From Herbiconiux sp. (GTDB taxonomy: Bacteria > Actinomycetota > Actinomycetes > Actinomycetales > Microbacteriaceae): a DNA stretch of 64,000 nucleotides. The position numbers and the translations under genes are program-made. The stretch is taken from positions 375,456 through 439,455 of the forward strand of contig NZ_SCVE01000018.1 in assembly GCF_004297105.1 (NCBI RefSeq). Direction: 5' to 3'. The notes beneath the pieces are model-generated. The model was given only the letters and a program-made list of their open reading frames with translations, had not been told where the DNA came from and did not search any database. Below, in pieces: positions 36,393-45,306 of this stretch. Numbering within the stretch: the stretch's first letter is position 1; every line of letters starts with the position of its first letter.

Positions 36393-36489
36393 GAAGACCT
36401 CCGGTGTAGGGATGCGAGTGTGGTAACCCACATCCTGCCCGGAGGTCTTCGCCTCAGTTCAGGCGTTCACAACGTCCCAGGGAACTACA
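35432..36489 (-). mobile_element. IS481-family insertion sequence
   Basis: A 1058-bp element with one transposase gene. Ends read inward TGTAATTCCTCGTGAGG and TGTAGTTCCCTGGGACG, both followed by TTGTGAAC, forming imperfect inverted repeats of about 25 bp. CTAG flanks both ends. It joins an AraC fragment on the left to an IclR gene on the right. Confidence 0.9.
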
Positions 36490-36494
36490 ACTAG
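36490..36494 (+). repeat. Right ACTAG flank of the IS481 element
   Basis: Second copy of the ACTAG found at 35426-35430; it lies just before the stop codon of the IclR gene. Confidence 0.7.
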
Positions 36495-36497
36495 GTA

Positions 36498-37337
36498 TCA
36501 ACGGAGCATTGATCCACGCTGCTTAGCGTAATAGTTGGTCGCCATGATCGCCGTCTCCCGCACCGCGTGGATGAGGGGCATCTGGTCCTGGCGCAGTCGA
36601 CTCAGGTCGATCGAAATGGTGAATGAACCCTGAGGGCTCATCGGCGAGTCGAAGTAGGGCGCCGAGATGCACCCGACTCCCTCTTGGAACTCCCCCATCT
36701 CGAGCGCGTAGCCGCGATTGCGCGTGTTCGCCAGCTCCACGAGCAGATCGTCGTAGTCGTTGACCGTGTGCGGCGTCAGCTTGCTCAGGGCGACCCCGCG
36801 GAACATCTTCTCGATGTCGGCCTCGGCGAGGAAGGCCAGGACCGACCGGCACGACGCACGCGCGTGCATGTTGTAGGTGTAGCCCACGGCGAGGCGGTCG
36901 ATCCGCACCGACCCCTCCATCTCGATGCTCTGCTTCAGCAGAATCTTTCCGTGGTGCCACCCCGACAGATAGGCGGTCGCGTGCGTCTTATTGTGCAGGC
37001 GGGCGAGCAGCATCTCGAGCTCGGGCGGCACGGCGGTGGACTGCTGCAGCGAGCGCCCGAGCGACAGGCTGTTCGGCCCCACGTCATATCGGCCTCCCTT
37101 GAGCCTCACGACGTGGCCGGTCGCGCGCAGCGTGCGCAGGATGTGATAGATCGTGCCCGGCTTCAGACCGAGGTCATCGCCGATGGATCTGGCGGTCGCG
37201 TTACCTCGATCAGCGGCGACCTCCTGCAGCACCTCCAGTCCTCGCACGAGCGTGGTGAGGACGGTCCCTCCCTCCGACTGCTCTCGCTCCGAGGTATCGG
37301 CAGCGGGTCGTGCGAAACGAGAGATTTCGTGCAGCAT
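36498..37337 (-). CDS. IclR-family transcriptional regulator
   Basis: The 279-residue protein has the IclR winged HTH (GLEVLQEVAADRGNATARSI, LGLKPGTIYHILRTLRATGH) and the C-terminal effector domain with RIDRLAVGYTYNMHARASCR, YALEMGEFQEGVGCISAPYF. IclR proteins bind small organic acids and control catabolic genes. It is divergent from the E1 dehydrogenase genes and is the only regulator gene of the 37-56 kb island, so it is the likely controller. Its 3' end abuts the IS481 flank but the stop is intact. Confidence 0.93.
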   Translation of the reverse strand: MLHEISRFARPAADTSEREQSEGGTVLTTLVRGLEVLQEVAADRGNATARSIGDDLGLKPGTIYHILRTLRATGHVVRLKGGRYDVGPNSLSLGRSLQQSTAVPPELEMLLARLHNKTHATAYLSGWHHGKILLKQSIEMEGSVRIDRLAVGYTYNMHARASCRSVLAFLAEADIEKMFRGVALSKLTPHTVNDYDDLLVELANTRNRGYALEMGEFQEGVGCISAPYFDSPMSPQGSFTISIDLSRLRQDQMPLIHAVRETAIMATNYYAKQRGSMLR

Positions 37338-37478
37338 GAGGCATCCCCTCCATGACCGTGCGGCCGATCGGTCGACTTCGTCGGTGACCGCGGTGACTCA
37401 AGCGTCTCTCACTTTACGACCAGGCTGCGAAATTCTCACCAAGCACCTCAAATAGTCGCAATTGTGCGGGCAAGGCCT

Positions 37479-37494
37479 GGTTTCGAGTGGAACC
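37479..37494. promoter_or_regulatory. Candidate IclR operator before the E1 genes
   Basis: GGTTTCGAGTGGAACC is a 16-bp imperfect palindrome in the iclR-E1 divergent region, 57 bp before the E1 alpha start. A nearby ATCGAAACCGAT is a second short dyad. No convincing copy was found in the 48880-49124 divergent region. Confidence 0.3.
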
Positions 37495-37550
37495 GAGCCA
37501 TTAAATCGAAACCGATTCTCACGTTCGACTCGACCAGGGAGGGGAGCCGG

Positions 37551-38537
37551 ATGGCCATGACGGTCACGGAACTCGAGGAGCGGCGTCTGACGCACGACCC
37601 CCGATTGCAGTACCTGCACGACATGTGGGTCATCAGATACTTCGAAGACCGCGTGAAAGCGCTGAAGGCGGAGGGTGCCATCGCCGGCTCCGTGCACCTG
37701 TGCTCTGGCCAGGAGGCGATCTACACGGGGGCCTGCGCGGCGCTGGACCTGCCCCGCGACGCCGTCTTCTGCACGTATCGCGGCCACGGGTGGGCACTCG
37801 GGTGCGGAGTATCCGCGTTCGAGATGTTCTCCGAAATGCTGGGGAGGGCGACCGGGACCAACGGCGGTCGTGGAGGTTCCGCCTATCTCTCCAGCCCGTC
37901 GCACGGGATGTGGGGCGAGAACTCGATCGTCGGAGCCGGCGCACCCATCGCCGCCGGCGCGGCCCTGGCCGCGCGCTACGACGGGTCCGAGAGGGTCGTG
38001 CTGACCGCGTTCGGCGACGGCGCCGTCAATCAGGGGTCGGTGCACGAGGCGCTGAACTTCGCGAGCCTGCTCGCACTCCCCCTGATCGTGCTGGTGGAGA
38101 ACAACCGGTGGTCGGAACTCACACCGACCGACACCATGGTGACCAACGATCGGTTGTTCAAGCGCGCGTCGGCCTACGGGATCACCAGTGCGCGCATCGA
38201 CGGAAACAACGTCGTCGCGGTGCAAAAGGCGGTCACCGAGGCCGCGCGCCGCGCCCGTTCCGGTGCCGGTCCGGTGCTCCTCGAAGCGATGACGGAACGG
38301 CTGGAGGGCCACTACATCGGCGACGCGCTGACCTACCGCTCTCGCGAGGAGAACGAGCGCATGCACGCCGATGAGCCGCTCGCCCGGCTGACCGCCGAAC
38401 TCGCGACCTCTCACTCCACGACCGAGCTGGACGACATCCGGCGCGCGGCACTCTCGCTCGTCGAGGAAGCGGCGGCCGCCGCTCTCGCCGCCCCGACCGC
38501 GGACCCCGCTACTGCAGAGGAGCACCTCTATGCCTGA
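37551..38537 (+). CDS. 2-oxoacid dehydrogenase E1 component, alpha subunit
   Basis: The 328-residue protein matches PDH/acetoin/branched-chain E1 alpha subunits: YRGHGWALGCG, GRGGSAYLSSPSHGMWGENS, the ThDP/Mg motif GDGAVNQGSVHEALN near residue 155 ending with ENN, and a C-terminal GHYIGDALTYRSREE. With the beta subunit it decarboxylates a 2-oxo acid with ThDP. AGGGAGGGG precedes the ATG. The next gene overlaps its end by 8 bp. No E2 or E3 gene is present within the window, so either distant E2/E3 serve it or it works alone. Confidence 0.93.
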   Translation: MAMTVTELEERRLTHDPRLQYLHDMWVIRYFEDRVKALKAEGAIAGSVHLCSGQEAIYTGACAALDLPRDAVFCTYRGHGWALGCGVSAFEMFSEMLGRATGTNGGRGGSAYLSSPSHGMWGENSIVGAGAPIAAGAALAARYDGSERVVLTAFGDGAVNQGSVHEALNFASLLALPLIVLVENNRWSELTPTDTMVTNDRLFKRASAYGITSARIDGNNVVAVQKAVTEAARRARSGAGPVLLEAMTERLEGHYIGDALTYRSREENERMHADEPLARLTAELATSHSTTELDDIRRAALSLVEEAAAAALAAPTADPATAEEHLYA

Positions 38538-39516
38538 CCAGATCGCTCGACTGACATACGCACAGGCCGCCAACGCCGCCCTGCGTCGCGCGCTCGACGA
38601 GCTGCCGAAGACGCTGTTGTTCGGCGAGGACGTCGCGATCCCGGGCGGCGTGTTCGGCGTCACGAAGGGCCTCCGCAAAGAATTCGGCGATCGGGTGTTC
38701 GATACGCCCATCTCGGAGTCCGCCATACTCGGTGGCGCGGTCGGCACCGCGCTGATGGGGCTGCGGCCGATCGTCGAGATCATGTGGGTCGACTTCTCGC
38801 TCGTCGCCCTCGATCAGATCATCAACCAGGCCGCCAACGTGCGGTACCTCTCGCGAGGATCGGTCAGCGCCCCGATCACCATCCGCACCCAGCAGGGCAC
38901 CATGCCGGGCGCCTGCGCGCAGCACTCGCAGAGCCTCGAGGCGCTGTTCTCGCACATCCCCGGTCTGCAGGTCTGCATGCCGGGAAATGCGCAGGACGCG
39001 TACGATCTGCTGTGGACCGCGATCAACACCGATGACCCGTGCCTCGTCATCGAGAACCGCACCCTCTATCACGGTGAGCGCACTGAGGTCAGCGTCGGCG
39101 GCCCCGCCCTGCCCGTGGGAGCCTCCCGCCTCGTGCGGCCCGGGCGGGACCTGACCATCGTCTCGTGGGGAGCGACCGTGCATCAGTGCGAGCAGGCCGC
39201 TGAGGACCTGCTCGCGCACGGCGTCGACGCGGAGATCATCGATCTACGGTGGCTGCGCCCCCTCGACACCGCGACGGTGCTGGAATCGGTCGCGCGCACG
39301 GGGCGGCTCCTCGTCGCTCACGAGGCGCATCGCTTCGCGGGGATGGGAGCCGAGGTGGTAGCGACGGTCGCCGAGTCAGGGGTGCACCTGTCGGCCGCGC
39401 CCGTGCGCGTGGCGATGCCCGACGCACGGATCCCCGCCGCTCCCACCCTGCTGGCGGCGCTGGTGCCGAACGCTCAGTGGATCAGCTCGGCCGCGGAGCG
39501 GCTCGTCGCCGTCTGA
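38530..39516 (+). CDS. 2-oxoacid dehydrogenase E1 component, beta subunit
   Basis: The 328-residue protein is a transketolase-type beta subunit: LFGEDVAIPGGVFGVTKGL, ISESAILGGAVGTALMG, QQGTMPGACAQHSQSLEALF, then DLRWLRPLDTATV and the C-terminal HEAHRFAGMGAEV. The acetoin dehydrogenase, pyruvate and branched-chain E1 families share these features. It overlaps the alpha gene by 8 bp. Its 3' end overlaps the convergent RraA-like gene by 43 bp, an unusually deep overlap between genes that both look functional. Confidence 0.93.
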   Translation: MPDQIARLTYAQAANAALRRALDELPKTLLFGEDVAIPGGVFGVTKGLRKEFGDRVFDTPISESAILGGAVGTALMGLRPIVEIMWVDFSLVALDQIINQAANVRYLSRGSVSAPITIRTQQGTMPGACAQHSQSLEALFSHIPGLQVCMPGNAQDAYDLLWTAINTDDPCLVIENRTLYHGERTEVSVGGPALPVGASRLVRPGRDLTIVSWGATVHQCEQAAEDLLAHGVDAEIIDLRWLRPLDTATVLESVARTGRLLVAHEAHRFAGMGAEVVATVAESGVHLSAAPVRVAMPDARIPAAPTLLAALVPNAQWISSAAERLVAV

Positions 39517-40124
39517 CCGGCACGACGGCGAGCTTCGGCGAGCACCTCGTCGGCGAAGGCAGCCGGGACGGCGACAGCGCCGTTCCGGTCGGCCACGACA
39601 ACGTCGCCGGGGCAGACCAGGGCACCCGCGCAGGCGACGGGCACGTTCACCTCACCCGGCCCCTCCTTCGGTGGGCGTCGGATGCACGTGCCGCGCGCCA
39701 GTACCGGGAGCCCAGCCTCCTCGATCTCCTCGATGTCCCGCACGCAGCCGTCGATGACCACGCCCGCAAGCCCCTGATCGCGCAGCCGACTCGCCAGAAT
39801 GCCTCCCAGCACGGCGAACGAGGATACGCCCTGCACATTCACCACGAGCACGTCTCCCTCGCCTGCGAGGTCCATGGCTCGGGTGCGGACGCTCACGGCG
39901 CCCGTCGGGGCTGCGACCGTGACGGCCGTCCCCGCGAATCTCGGCATCCCCGCATACGCCGGACGAAGCGCGGAGTCCATCGAGAAAGCGCCGTTCATGG
40001 CGTCCGAAAGATCGGTCGACGTGAATGCGCGGAGTCCGGCGACGATCTCCGCGGCCGGGCCGTGCTGGCGGGGGAATTCGCGCATGCCGAGCGGACGACG
40101 CTCGATCGGGTGGGTGGAGGTCAT
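39474..40124 (-). CDS. RraA-like family protein (HMG/CHA aldolase-like)
   Basis: The 216-residue protein has the RraA/dimethylmenaquinone methyltransferase-like fold with AVLGGILASRLRDQGLAGVV, IDGCVRDIEEIEEAGLPVLA and PGDVVVADRNGAVAVP. The metal-linked Arg-Asp of CVRD and the preceding glycine-rich loop are those of class II 4-hydroxy-4-methyl-2-oxoglutarate/4-carboxy-4-hydroxy-2-oxoadipate aldolases, which release pyruvate. Its ATG overlaps the stop of the upstream ABC ATPase by 4 bp, so it is the last gene of the transporter-enzyme operon. The aldolase role is family-based inference. Confidence 0.87.
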   Translation of the reverse strand: MTSTHPIERRPLGMREFPRQHGPAAEIVAGLRAFTSTDLSDAMNGAFSMDSALRPAYAGMPRFAGTAVTVAAPTGAVSVRTRAMDLAGEGDVLVVNVQGVSSFAVLGGILASRLRDQGLAGVVIDGCVRDIEEIEEAGLPVLARGTCIRRPPKEGPGEVNVPVACAGALVCPGDVVVADRNGAVAVPAAFADEVLAEARRRAGQTATSRSAAELIH

Positions 40125-41044
40125 TCCTTCTCGACTTTCTTCGGAGCGACGGTGTTCGCCGGGACCGGTAGCCCGGACGCGGATGCGGCAAGCCGCTCGC
40201 TGCGAATGCGACGAGCGGTGACGGGGTCGGGGTCGGGACAGGCGAGAACGAGCTCGCGGGTGTACTCTTCGCGGGCGTCGCCGATGACCTCTCGGGCAGT
40301 GCCGGTCTCGACGATCCGCCCCTCGAAGACCACCGCCACGCGGTGGCAGACATAACTGATGACGCCGAGGTCGTGGGAGATGAAGATCACCGTGAGGCCG
40401 AGATCCCGCTGAAGCTTCTTGAGCAGATTGAGGATCTGCGCCTGCACCGAGACGTCGAGCGCCGAGACGACCTCGTCGCACACGAGCAGCTGCGGCCGCG
40501 CCGCGAGCGCTCGCGCGATGGCGACGCGCTGCATCTGGCCACCTGAGAGAGAGGCCGGACGCACGCCGAGATAGTCGGGATTCAATCCCACCTGTTCCAG
40601 CAGGTCGATGGCGCGCGCGCGACGCTCGACGGCGCGCATCGCGGGCTCGTGGATGACCAGCGCCTCCTCGACCAGCTGCTGAATGGTCATCCGCGGGTCG
40701 AGTGATGCCTGGGGATCCTGATAGACCATCTGCGCGAAGCGACGAAACTTCCGCAGCTCCCGCCGGCTCAGCGACAACACATCCTGACCTCCGACGACGA
40801 TGGTCCCCTCCCTGGTGGGGGCGAGGCGCAGCACCGCGCGCGCGGTCGTCGTCTTCCCCGATCCCGACTCGCCGACGATGCCGAAGCACTCGCCGGCGTT
40901 CACCGTGAACGAGACGCCGTCGACCGATCGGGTGACGCCTCCGCCGCGACGTGGGTACTCCACCACCAGGTCGCGCACGACCACCAGTTCCTCGGTCGTG
41001 GGCTGCGTACGCGGCTCGATCTCTGCCTCGCTGATCATGCTCAT
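40121..41044 (-). CDS. Oligopeptide-type ABC transporter ATPase (OppF/DppF-like)
   Basis: The protein of 307 residues has Walker A GESGSGKTTT, Q-loop MVYQDPQASLDPRMTI, signature [15 protein letters not shown], Walker B LLVCDEVVSALD and H-loop IFISHDLGV. It is the second ATPase of the Opp-type importer whose other parts are at 44251-48879. It is separated from the other ATPase by PrpD-, LeuC- and LeuD-like genes but coupled by 4-bp overlaps at both ends, so all belong to one transcript. The C-terminus is somewhat extended and Lys/Glu rich. Confidence 0.94.
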   Translation of the reverse strand: MSMISEAEIEPRTQPTTEELVVVRDLVVEYPRRGGGVTRSVDGVSFTVNAGECFGIVGESGSGKTTTARAVLRLAPTREGTIVVGGQDVLSLSRRELRKFRRFAQMVYQDPQASLDPRMTIQQLVEEALVIHEPAMRAVERRARAIDLLEQVGLNPDYLGVRPASLSGGQMQRVAIARALAARPQLLVCDEVVSALDVSVQAQILNLLKKLQRDLGLTVIFISHDLGVISYVCHRVAVVFEGRIVETGTAREVIGDAREEYTRELVLACPDPDPVTARRIRSERLAASASGLPVPANTVAPKKVEKE

Positions 41045-41625
41045 GCGGTCGGCCTCCTCGCCGTGCGGTTGGCACCACCGGTCGCCGCGGCGGGTGACGC
41101 CTGTGGAGGCAGGTAGCCGGCGCGGCGCAGCCGGGCGATGACGCCCCCCGCCGCGACGATCTCCTGCAGCTCGGAATGCATGGGGGCAACGCTCAGGCTC
41201 TCCCCGGTCGTGATGTCGGCAACGGTGCCGGTCACGGGATCGATGGTGACGCGGTCGCCCTCGGTCACCATCCGGGTCACCCCTGGGCACGCGACGATCG
41301 GGAGCCCCGCATTGATCGCGCTGCGGTAGAACAGGCCATTGACCGAATCCGCGGCGATCCCGGCGATGCCGAGCTCCTGCAGCACGGTCGACACCGGCCG
41401 GCCCGACCCCACGCCGAAGTTCTCGCCGGCCACGATCACGTCGCCCGGTCGCACGAGTTCTGCCCATCCCGGACGGTTCGCGCTGAACACGAGCATCGGA
41501 CGCTCGTGCACGGGCACACGATAAGCGCTGATCGGCAGCATCAGGTCCGTGTTCATGTGGTCGCCGAACATCCAGGCCCGGCCCGTGACGACCACGCTCC
41601 TCTCGGGCGCTGACCCGGCGCTCAT
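41041..41625 (-). CDS. Aconitase-family small subunit (LeuD-like)
   Basis: The 194-residue swivel domain has GRAWMFGDHMNTDLMLPI, then VAGENFGVGSGRPVSTVLQE, GIAADSVNGLFYRSAINAGL, matching LeuD/homoaconitase small subunits. It pairs with the large subunit of the next gene (4-bp overlap). True leucine biosynthesis is unlikely because leuA and leuB are absent and the genes sit in an importer operon; hydration/isomerisation of an unsaturated dicarboxylate or tricarboxylate is more likely. The C-terminal tail after residue 175 is low complexity. Confidence 0.9.
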   Translation of the reverse strand: MSAGSAPERSVVVTGRAWMFGDHMNTDLMLPISAYRVPVHERPMLVFSANRPGWAELVRPGDVIVAGENFGVGSGRPVSTVLQELGIAGIAADSVNGLFYRSAINAGLPIVACPGVTRMVTEGDRVTIDPVTGTVADITTGESLSVAPMHSELQEIVAAGGVIARLRRAGYLPPQASPAAATGGANRTARRPTA

Positions 41626-42869
41626 GAGAGCAACTCCCTCGGATCCGTGATGAAGCCCCGGACGGCCGACGCCGCGACGGTGGCCGACGATCCGAGGTAG
41701 ATCTGGGCCTCCGCGGACCCCATGCGCCCCTTGAAGTTACGGGTGCTGCTCGTGATGCAGACCTCCCCGTCACCGAGGACCCCGAGATGCGCGCCCCAAC
41801 AGGCCCCGCACGTCGAGTTGGTGACGATGGCCCCGGCCTCCGTGAGGTCGGAGACCAATCCTTCCCGCACCGCCTCCCGGTACACGTGCTGAGACGCGGG
41901 CGTCACTACCAGGCGTACCCCGGGCGCTACGCGTCGACCGCGTACGATCTCGGCGGCCACGCGCAGGTCGCTGAGCTTGCCGTTCGCACAGGAGCCGATG
42001 AACGCCTGGTCGATGCGGCGGGTCACGTCCGTGGCCGGCCCGGTGTTGCCGGGAACATACTCCGGCAGCGCGACCATGGGCACGAGTGCACCGAGGTCCA
42101 GCTCGCGGATCGCCGCGTACTCGGCGTCGGGATCCGGGTCGGCCGGTTGACCCCGTTCGGCTCCGATGGCGTCGAGATGCGCAGCGGTGACGTCGTCGAA
42201 GGGGAACAGCGCGAACTCGGCCCCCACTTCGGCGCACATGGTGGCGATGGTCGCGCGGTCATCCATTGCCAGCGTCGCGACCCCCGGGCCGCCGAACTCG
42301 ACGTTCTTGTTGGTGTGGTCACCGTAGCGCCCCGCGAAGGCGAGGAAGACGTCCTTGCCGTAGACCCCCGATGCGAGAGCGCCCGTCAAGTCGTACCGCA
42401 CCGTCGGCGCCACCTCGTACCAGGTACGTCCCGTACAGAGCACCTGCGTCATCTCCAGCCGCCCCAGCCCGCGGCCGGCGGCGTTGAGGGCGCCCGCCGC
42501 GCAGGTGTGCGAGTCCGAGCAGGCGATGATGCCTCCGGGGAGCACCAGCGCGTGCTCCAGCACTACCTGGTGCACGATGCCGCTGTCGCGGCCGACGTCG
42601 ACGAAACTGCGCAGGTCGAATTGCGAGGCGAAGTCGCGAGCCCGGCGCTGACCGTTCGCGTCCGTGACGGTGGGAGCGGGAATCGCGTGGTCGAGGATCA
42701 CCGACACTCGCTCGGGATGATCCATGCGCAGCGGCAGCGGCTCGGTCATGGTCGCGAACGCCTGATCGAGGTAGATGATGCTGTCGACATCGCAGAAGGC
42801 GATGTCGCCGGGGCGGACGGTCGACCCACTCGATCTCGAGAGGATCTTCTCGGTCATGGTCATGCCCAT
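41622..42869 (-). CDS. Aconitase-family large subunit (LeuC/HacA-like)
   Basis: The protein of 415 residues binds a 4Fe-4S cluster through three cysteines visible as IGSCANG and NSTCGACWG; GGIIACSDSHTCAAGALNA and FKGRMGS are further aconitase landmarks. It is close in length to archaeal-type LeuC/homoaconitase large subunits. The ATG overlapping the PrpD stop (TGATG) is chosen; an upstream GTG and two downstream ATGs are alternatives. With the small subunit it forms a hydro-lyase/isomerase. The substrate is unknown. Confidence 0.92.
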   Translation of the reverse strand: MGMTMTEKILSRSSGSTVRPGDIAFCDVDSIIYLDQAFATMTEPLPLRMDHPERVSVILDHAIPAPTVTDANGQRRARDFASQFDLRSFVDVGRDSGIVHQVVLEHALVLPGGIIACSDSHTCAAGALNAAGRGLGRLEMTQVLCTGRTWYEVAPTVRYDLTGALASGVYGKDVFLAFAGRYGDHTNKNVEFGGPGVATLAMDDRATIATMCAEVGAEFALFPFDDVTAAHLDAIGAERGQPADPDPDAEYAAIRELDLGALVPMVALPEYVPGNTGPATDVTRRIDQAFIGSCANGKLSDLRVAAEIVRGRRVAPGVRLVVTPASQHVYREAVREGLVSDLTEAGAIVTNSTCGACWGAHLGVLGDGEVCITSSTRNFKGRMGSAEAQIYLGSSATVAASAVRGFITDPRELLS

Positions 42870-44239
42870 CACTGCACCACCGGCATCGACGCCCCGCTCA
42901 GCACGAGACCGGGAACGAGCTCATCGTGCTCTTCGACCGACAGCCAGAATGCCGCGAGCGCGCCGGCCTCGGCTTCGCCGAGCACCGGCGTCACGAGACC
43001 CAGGAACTTCTCCCGCAGCTGGTCTCCCGTGAGCGGATTTCGCCAGTGGCCGGGCGGGTCGACGATCAGCACGTGATGCGTTTCCCCGGTGCGGGTGCGC
43101 GCCGAGACGGCGAGACGGATGTGCTCGGGGAAGGCCTTCTCGGACTCGTCGTCCAGGTGGACGCCGATCCGCTGCATGAGGGGACGCAGCACCGGATCGA
43201 GGTAGCTCTCCGGCTCGTACGTCGCCTCGGTGATGGTGCCGTCGAGCATCGCTCGAGTGAACAGATACGGCATGCTGTGGTCTGCGGTTTCGCGCGTCCG
43301 GGGATCCCACTTCAAGGGGTCGCTGCCGATCTCGTGCCAGGACGACCAGTGCGTGCCGATGCTGATCTTCTCCACGTCCTGCAGCGACACCTTCTCGCGC
43401 AGCTGCACCGCGGCGGCGACCGCGGCCGTGGCGTTGTACTCCACGGGCCACGGCTTGAAGCTCGTGCGCAGGATGCGGAAGTCTTCCTCCGCCACCGGGA
43501 AATGGTCGAGCGTAAACCGACCGGTGACGAGATCCCACAGACCGTGGCGGCCCTCGATCGGGTCGTCCGGCCCGGTCATCCCCTCCCCAGCCAGCTGAAT
43601 CGCGAACGTCGCGTTGCGCACCGCCGCCGCGGTCGCCGCGCCCTTCCACATCGACAGCAGACCGGCACGCGTGTTGCGCAGCGGGATGTTCGATACGGCG
43701 GTGATCGCAAGCGCATCTCGGATCGTCGCCTCATCGTAGCCCAGCATGGCACCGAGCCCGGCGACCGACCCGAGTCCGATCGCGTACCCCTGATCCCACC
43801 CCTTCTCCCGCAGCTGCGTCGCATCCGCCAGGCGCATCGACACCTCGTAAGCGACGACCACGCCGGTGAGGAACGCCCGCCCCGTCACCCCCGGCCGTGC
43901 GCCGAGCGCCAGCATCGCTCCCAGCATGTCGCTCGGATGGCCGCCCGGGTAGAAGTCGTTGAAGTCGAGGAAGCGGATCGCGCAGGTGTTCGCGAACGCC
44001 GCGAGGTCCGCCGACCCCGTCGGCCCCGATCCGAAGGCCACGCCTCCCCCGGTGCTCTCGGGATCGGAGGCCGGGAGCAGCTTTCGAGCGATCTGCGCCG
44101 GCGGTCCGTCCAGGCCGCCGAGGCCGCAACCGAGAGCGTCTAGGGTCACGGACTTGGCTTGGGTCGCCACCGAATCGGGGAGCGACTCCCAGCGCTGGGC
44201 GGAGGCGTATCGGGCGATGCTGAGCAGTGTGTGGTCCAC
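42869..44239 (-). CDS. MmgE/PrpD family hydro-lyase
   Basis: The protein of 456 residues is a full-length MmgE/PrpD member: VTLDALGCGLGG near the start, NTCAIRFLDFNDFYPGGHPS with the conserved Asp/His region, RNTRAGLLSMWKGAATAAA, and FTLDHFPVAEEDF then KPWPVEYNATAAV. The family includes 2-methylcitrate dehydratase and cis-aconitate decarboxylase. It starts at GTG; AGGAAAA stands before it. The longer frame into the neighbouring ABC gene is rejected. It would prepare substrate for the LeuC/LeuD-like enzyme encoded next. Confidence 0.92.
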   Translation of the reverse strand: MDHTLLSIARYASAQRWESLPDSVATQAKSVTLDALGCGLGGLDGPPAQIARKLLPASDPESTGGGVAFGSGPTGSADLAAFANTCAIRFLDFNDFYPGGHPSDMLGAMLALGARPGVTGRAFLTGVVVAYEVSMRLADATQLREKGWDQGYAIGLGSVAGLGAMLGYDEATIRDALAITAVSNIPLRNTRAGLLSMWKGAATAAAVRNATFAIQLAGEGMTGPDDPIEGRHGLWDLVTGRFTLDHFPVAEEDFRILRTSFKPWPVEYNATAAVAAAVQLREKVSLQDVEKISIGTHWSSWHEIGSDPLKWDPRTRETADHSMPYLFTRAMLDGTITEATYEPESYLDPVLRPLMQRIGVHLDDESEKAFPEHIRLAVSARTRTGETHHVLIVDPPGHWRNPLTGDQLREKFLGLVTPVLGEAEAGALAAFWLSVEEHDELVPGLVLSGASMPVVQ

Positions 44240-44250
44240 AGTGGGTTTTC

Positions 44251-45306
44251 CTATCCGTTGTGCGATGTCGAGGCGACGGAAGCGGCGGGGATCGGCCCGT
44301 GGGCCTGGACCTGCTCGGCGAAATGACAGGCCGACCGGTGATCCGACTGGTCGGCAAGGGGCAGCAGTGCGGGCTCCTCTTCTCGGCAGAGCGCAGCGGC
44401 GCGCGGGCAGCGCGGAGCGAACCGGCAACCCGCCATGCGCACGCTCGGGGGCGGCGGCGAGCCCGGGATCGGCACGAGCGGCGGGTGGTCGTATGCATCC
44501 AGCCGGGGCGCCGACGAGATAAGCCCGTCGGTGTACGGATGGGCCGGGCGATCGAACAGCCGATCCACCTGTGCGCTCTCCTGCACGGCGCCCGCGTACA
44601 TCACGGCCACGCGGTCGGCGAAACCGGCCACGAGCGCGAGGTCGTGCGACACGAGCATCACGGACATGTCCCGCTCCTGCGACAGCACCCACAGCATGTC
44701 GAGCAGTCGAGCTTGCAGTCGAACGTCCAGCGCCGTCGTCGGCTCATCGGCGATCAGCAGCTCGGGCGCCCCCATGAGGGCGGCGGCGATCACCACGCGC
44801 TGACGCATCCCGCCCGAGAAGTGGTGGGGGTACTCGTCGAAGCGGTCCGACGGGCGCGGGATGCCGAGGCTCCCGAGCAGGTCGATGGCCTCCGCCCGAG
44901 CTTCGCGACGCCCGAGGCCGCGGTGGCGCCCCGCCTCGACAACCTGGCTGCCGATTGTGCGCACCGGGTCCAGTGACGTCATCGGGTCTTGGAACACCAT
45001 GCCAATCTTCCGACCTCGAATGCCTCGCATCTCGGAGCTGCTCGCCGAAACCAGATCCTTGTCGCCCATCATGATGCGGCCCGAGATCTGCGCGTCGGGC
45101 ATCAGCCGCAGGATCGTGTGCGCCGTAACCGATTTGCCGGAGCCGGATTCGCCGACGATCCCCAGCCTCTCGCCCTTCCCGACCCGCATGTTCACCCCCC
45201 GAACGGCATGGACCACTCCGCGTGCGCTATCGAACCGCACGTGCAGGTCTTCGATCGATAGAAACGGCACCGGCTCGGAGGCCGTCATGGCAGGAGAGGT
45301 CATCAT
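44251..45306 (-). CDS. Oligopeptide-type ABC transporter ATPase (OppD/DppD-like)
   Basis: The 351-residue ATPase has Walker A GESGSGKSVT, Q-loop MVFQDPMTSLDPVRTI, signature FSGGMRQRVVIAAAL, Walker B LLIADEPTTALD and H-loop LVSHDLALVAG, plus the C-terminal oligo_HPY region (HPYTDGLISSAP) with a cysteine cluster (CRFAPRCPRAAALC) that often binds iron-sulfur in this family. It pairs with the ATPase at 40121. The start overlaps the permease stop by 4 bp. Confidence 0.95.
   Translation of the reverse strand: MMTSPAMTASEPVPFLSIEDLHVRFDSARGVVHAVRGVNMRVGKGERLGIVGESGSGKSVTAHTILRLMPDAQISGRIMMGDKDLVSASSSEMRGIRGRKIGMVFQDPMTSLDPVRTIGSQVVEAGRHRGLGRREARAEAIDLLGSLGIPRPSDRFDEYPHHFSGGMRQRVVIAAALMGAPELLIADEPTTALDVRLQARLLDMLWVLSQERDMSVMLVSHDLALVAGFADRVAVMYAGAVQESAQVDRLFDRPAHPYTDGLISSAPRLDAYDHPPLVPIPGSPPPPSVRMAGCRFAPRCPRAAALCREEEPALLPLADQSDHRSACHFAEQVQAHGPIPAASVASTSHNG

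Noticed and set aside
41041..42869. leuCD of leucine biosynthesis
   Set aside because: No leuA or leuB, and the genes lie in an operon with PrpD, an aldolase and an importer.
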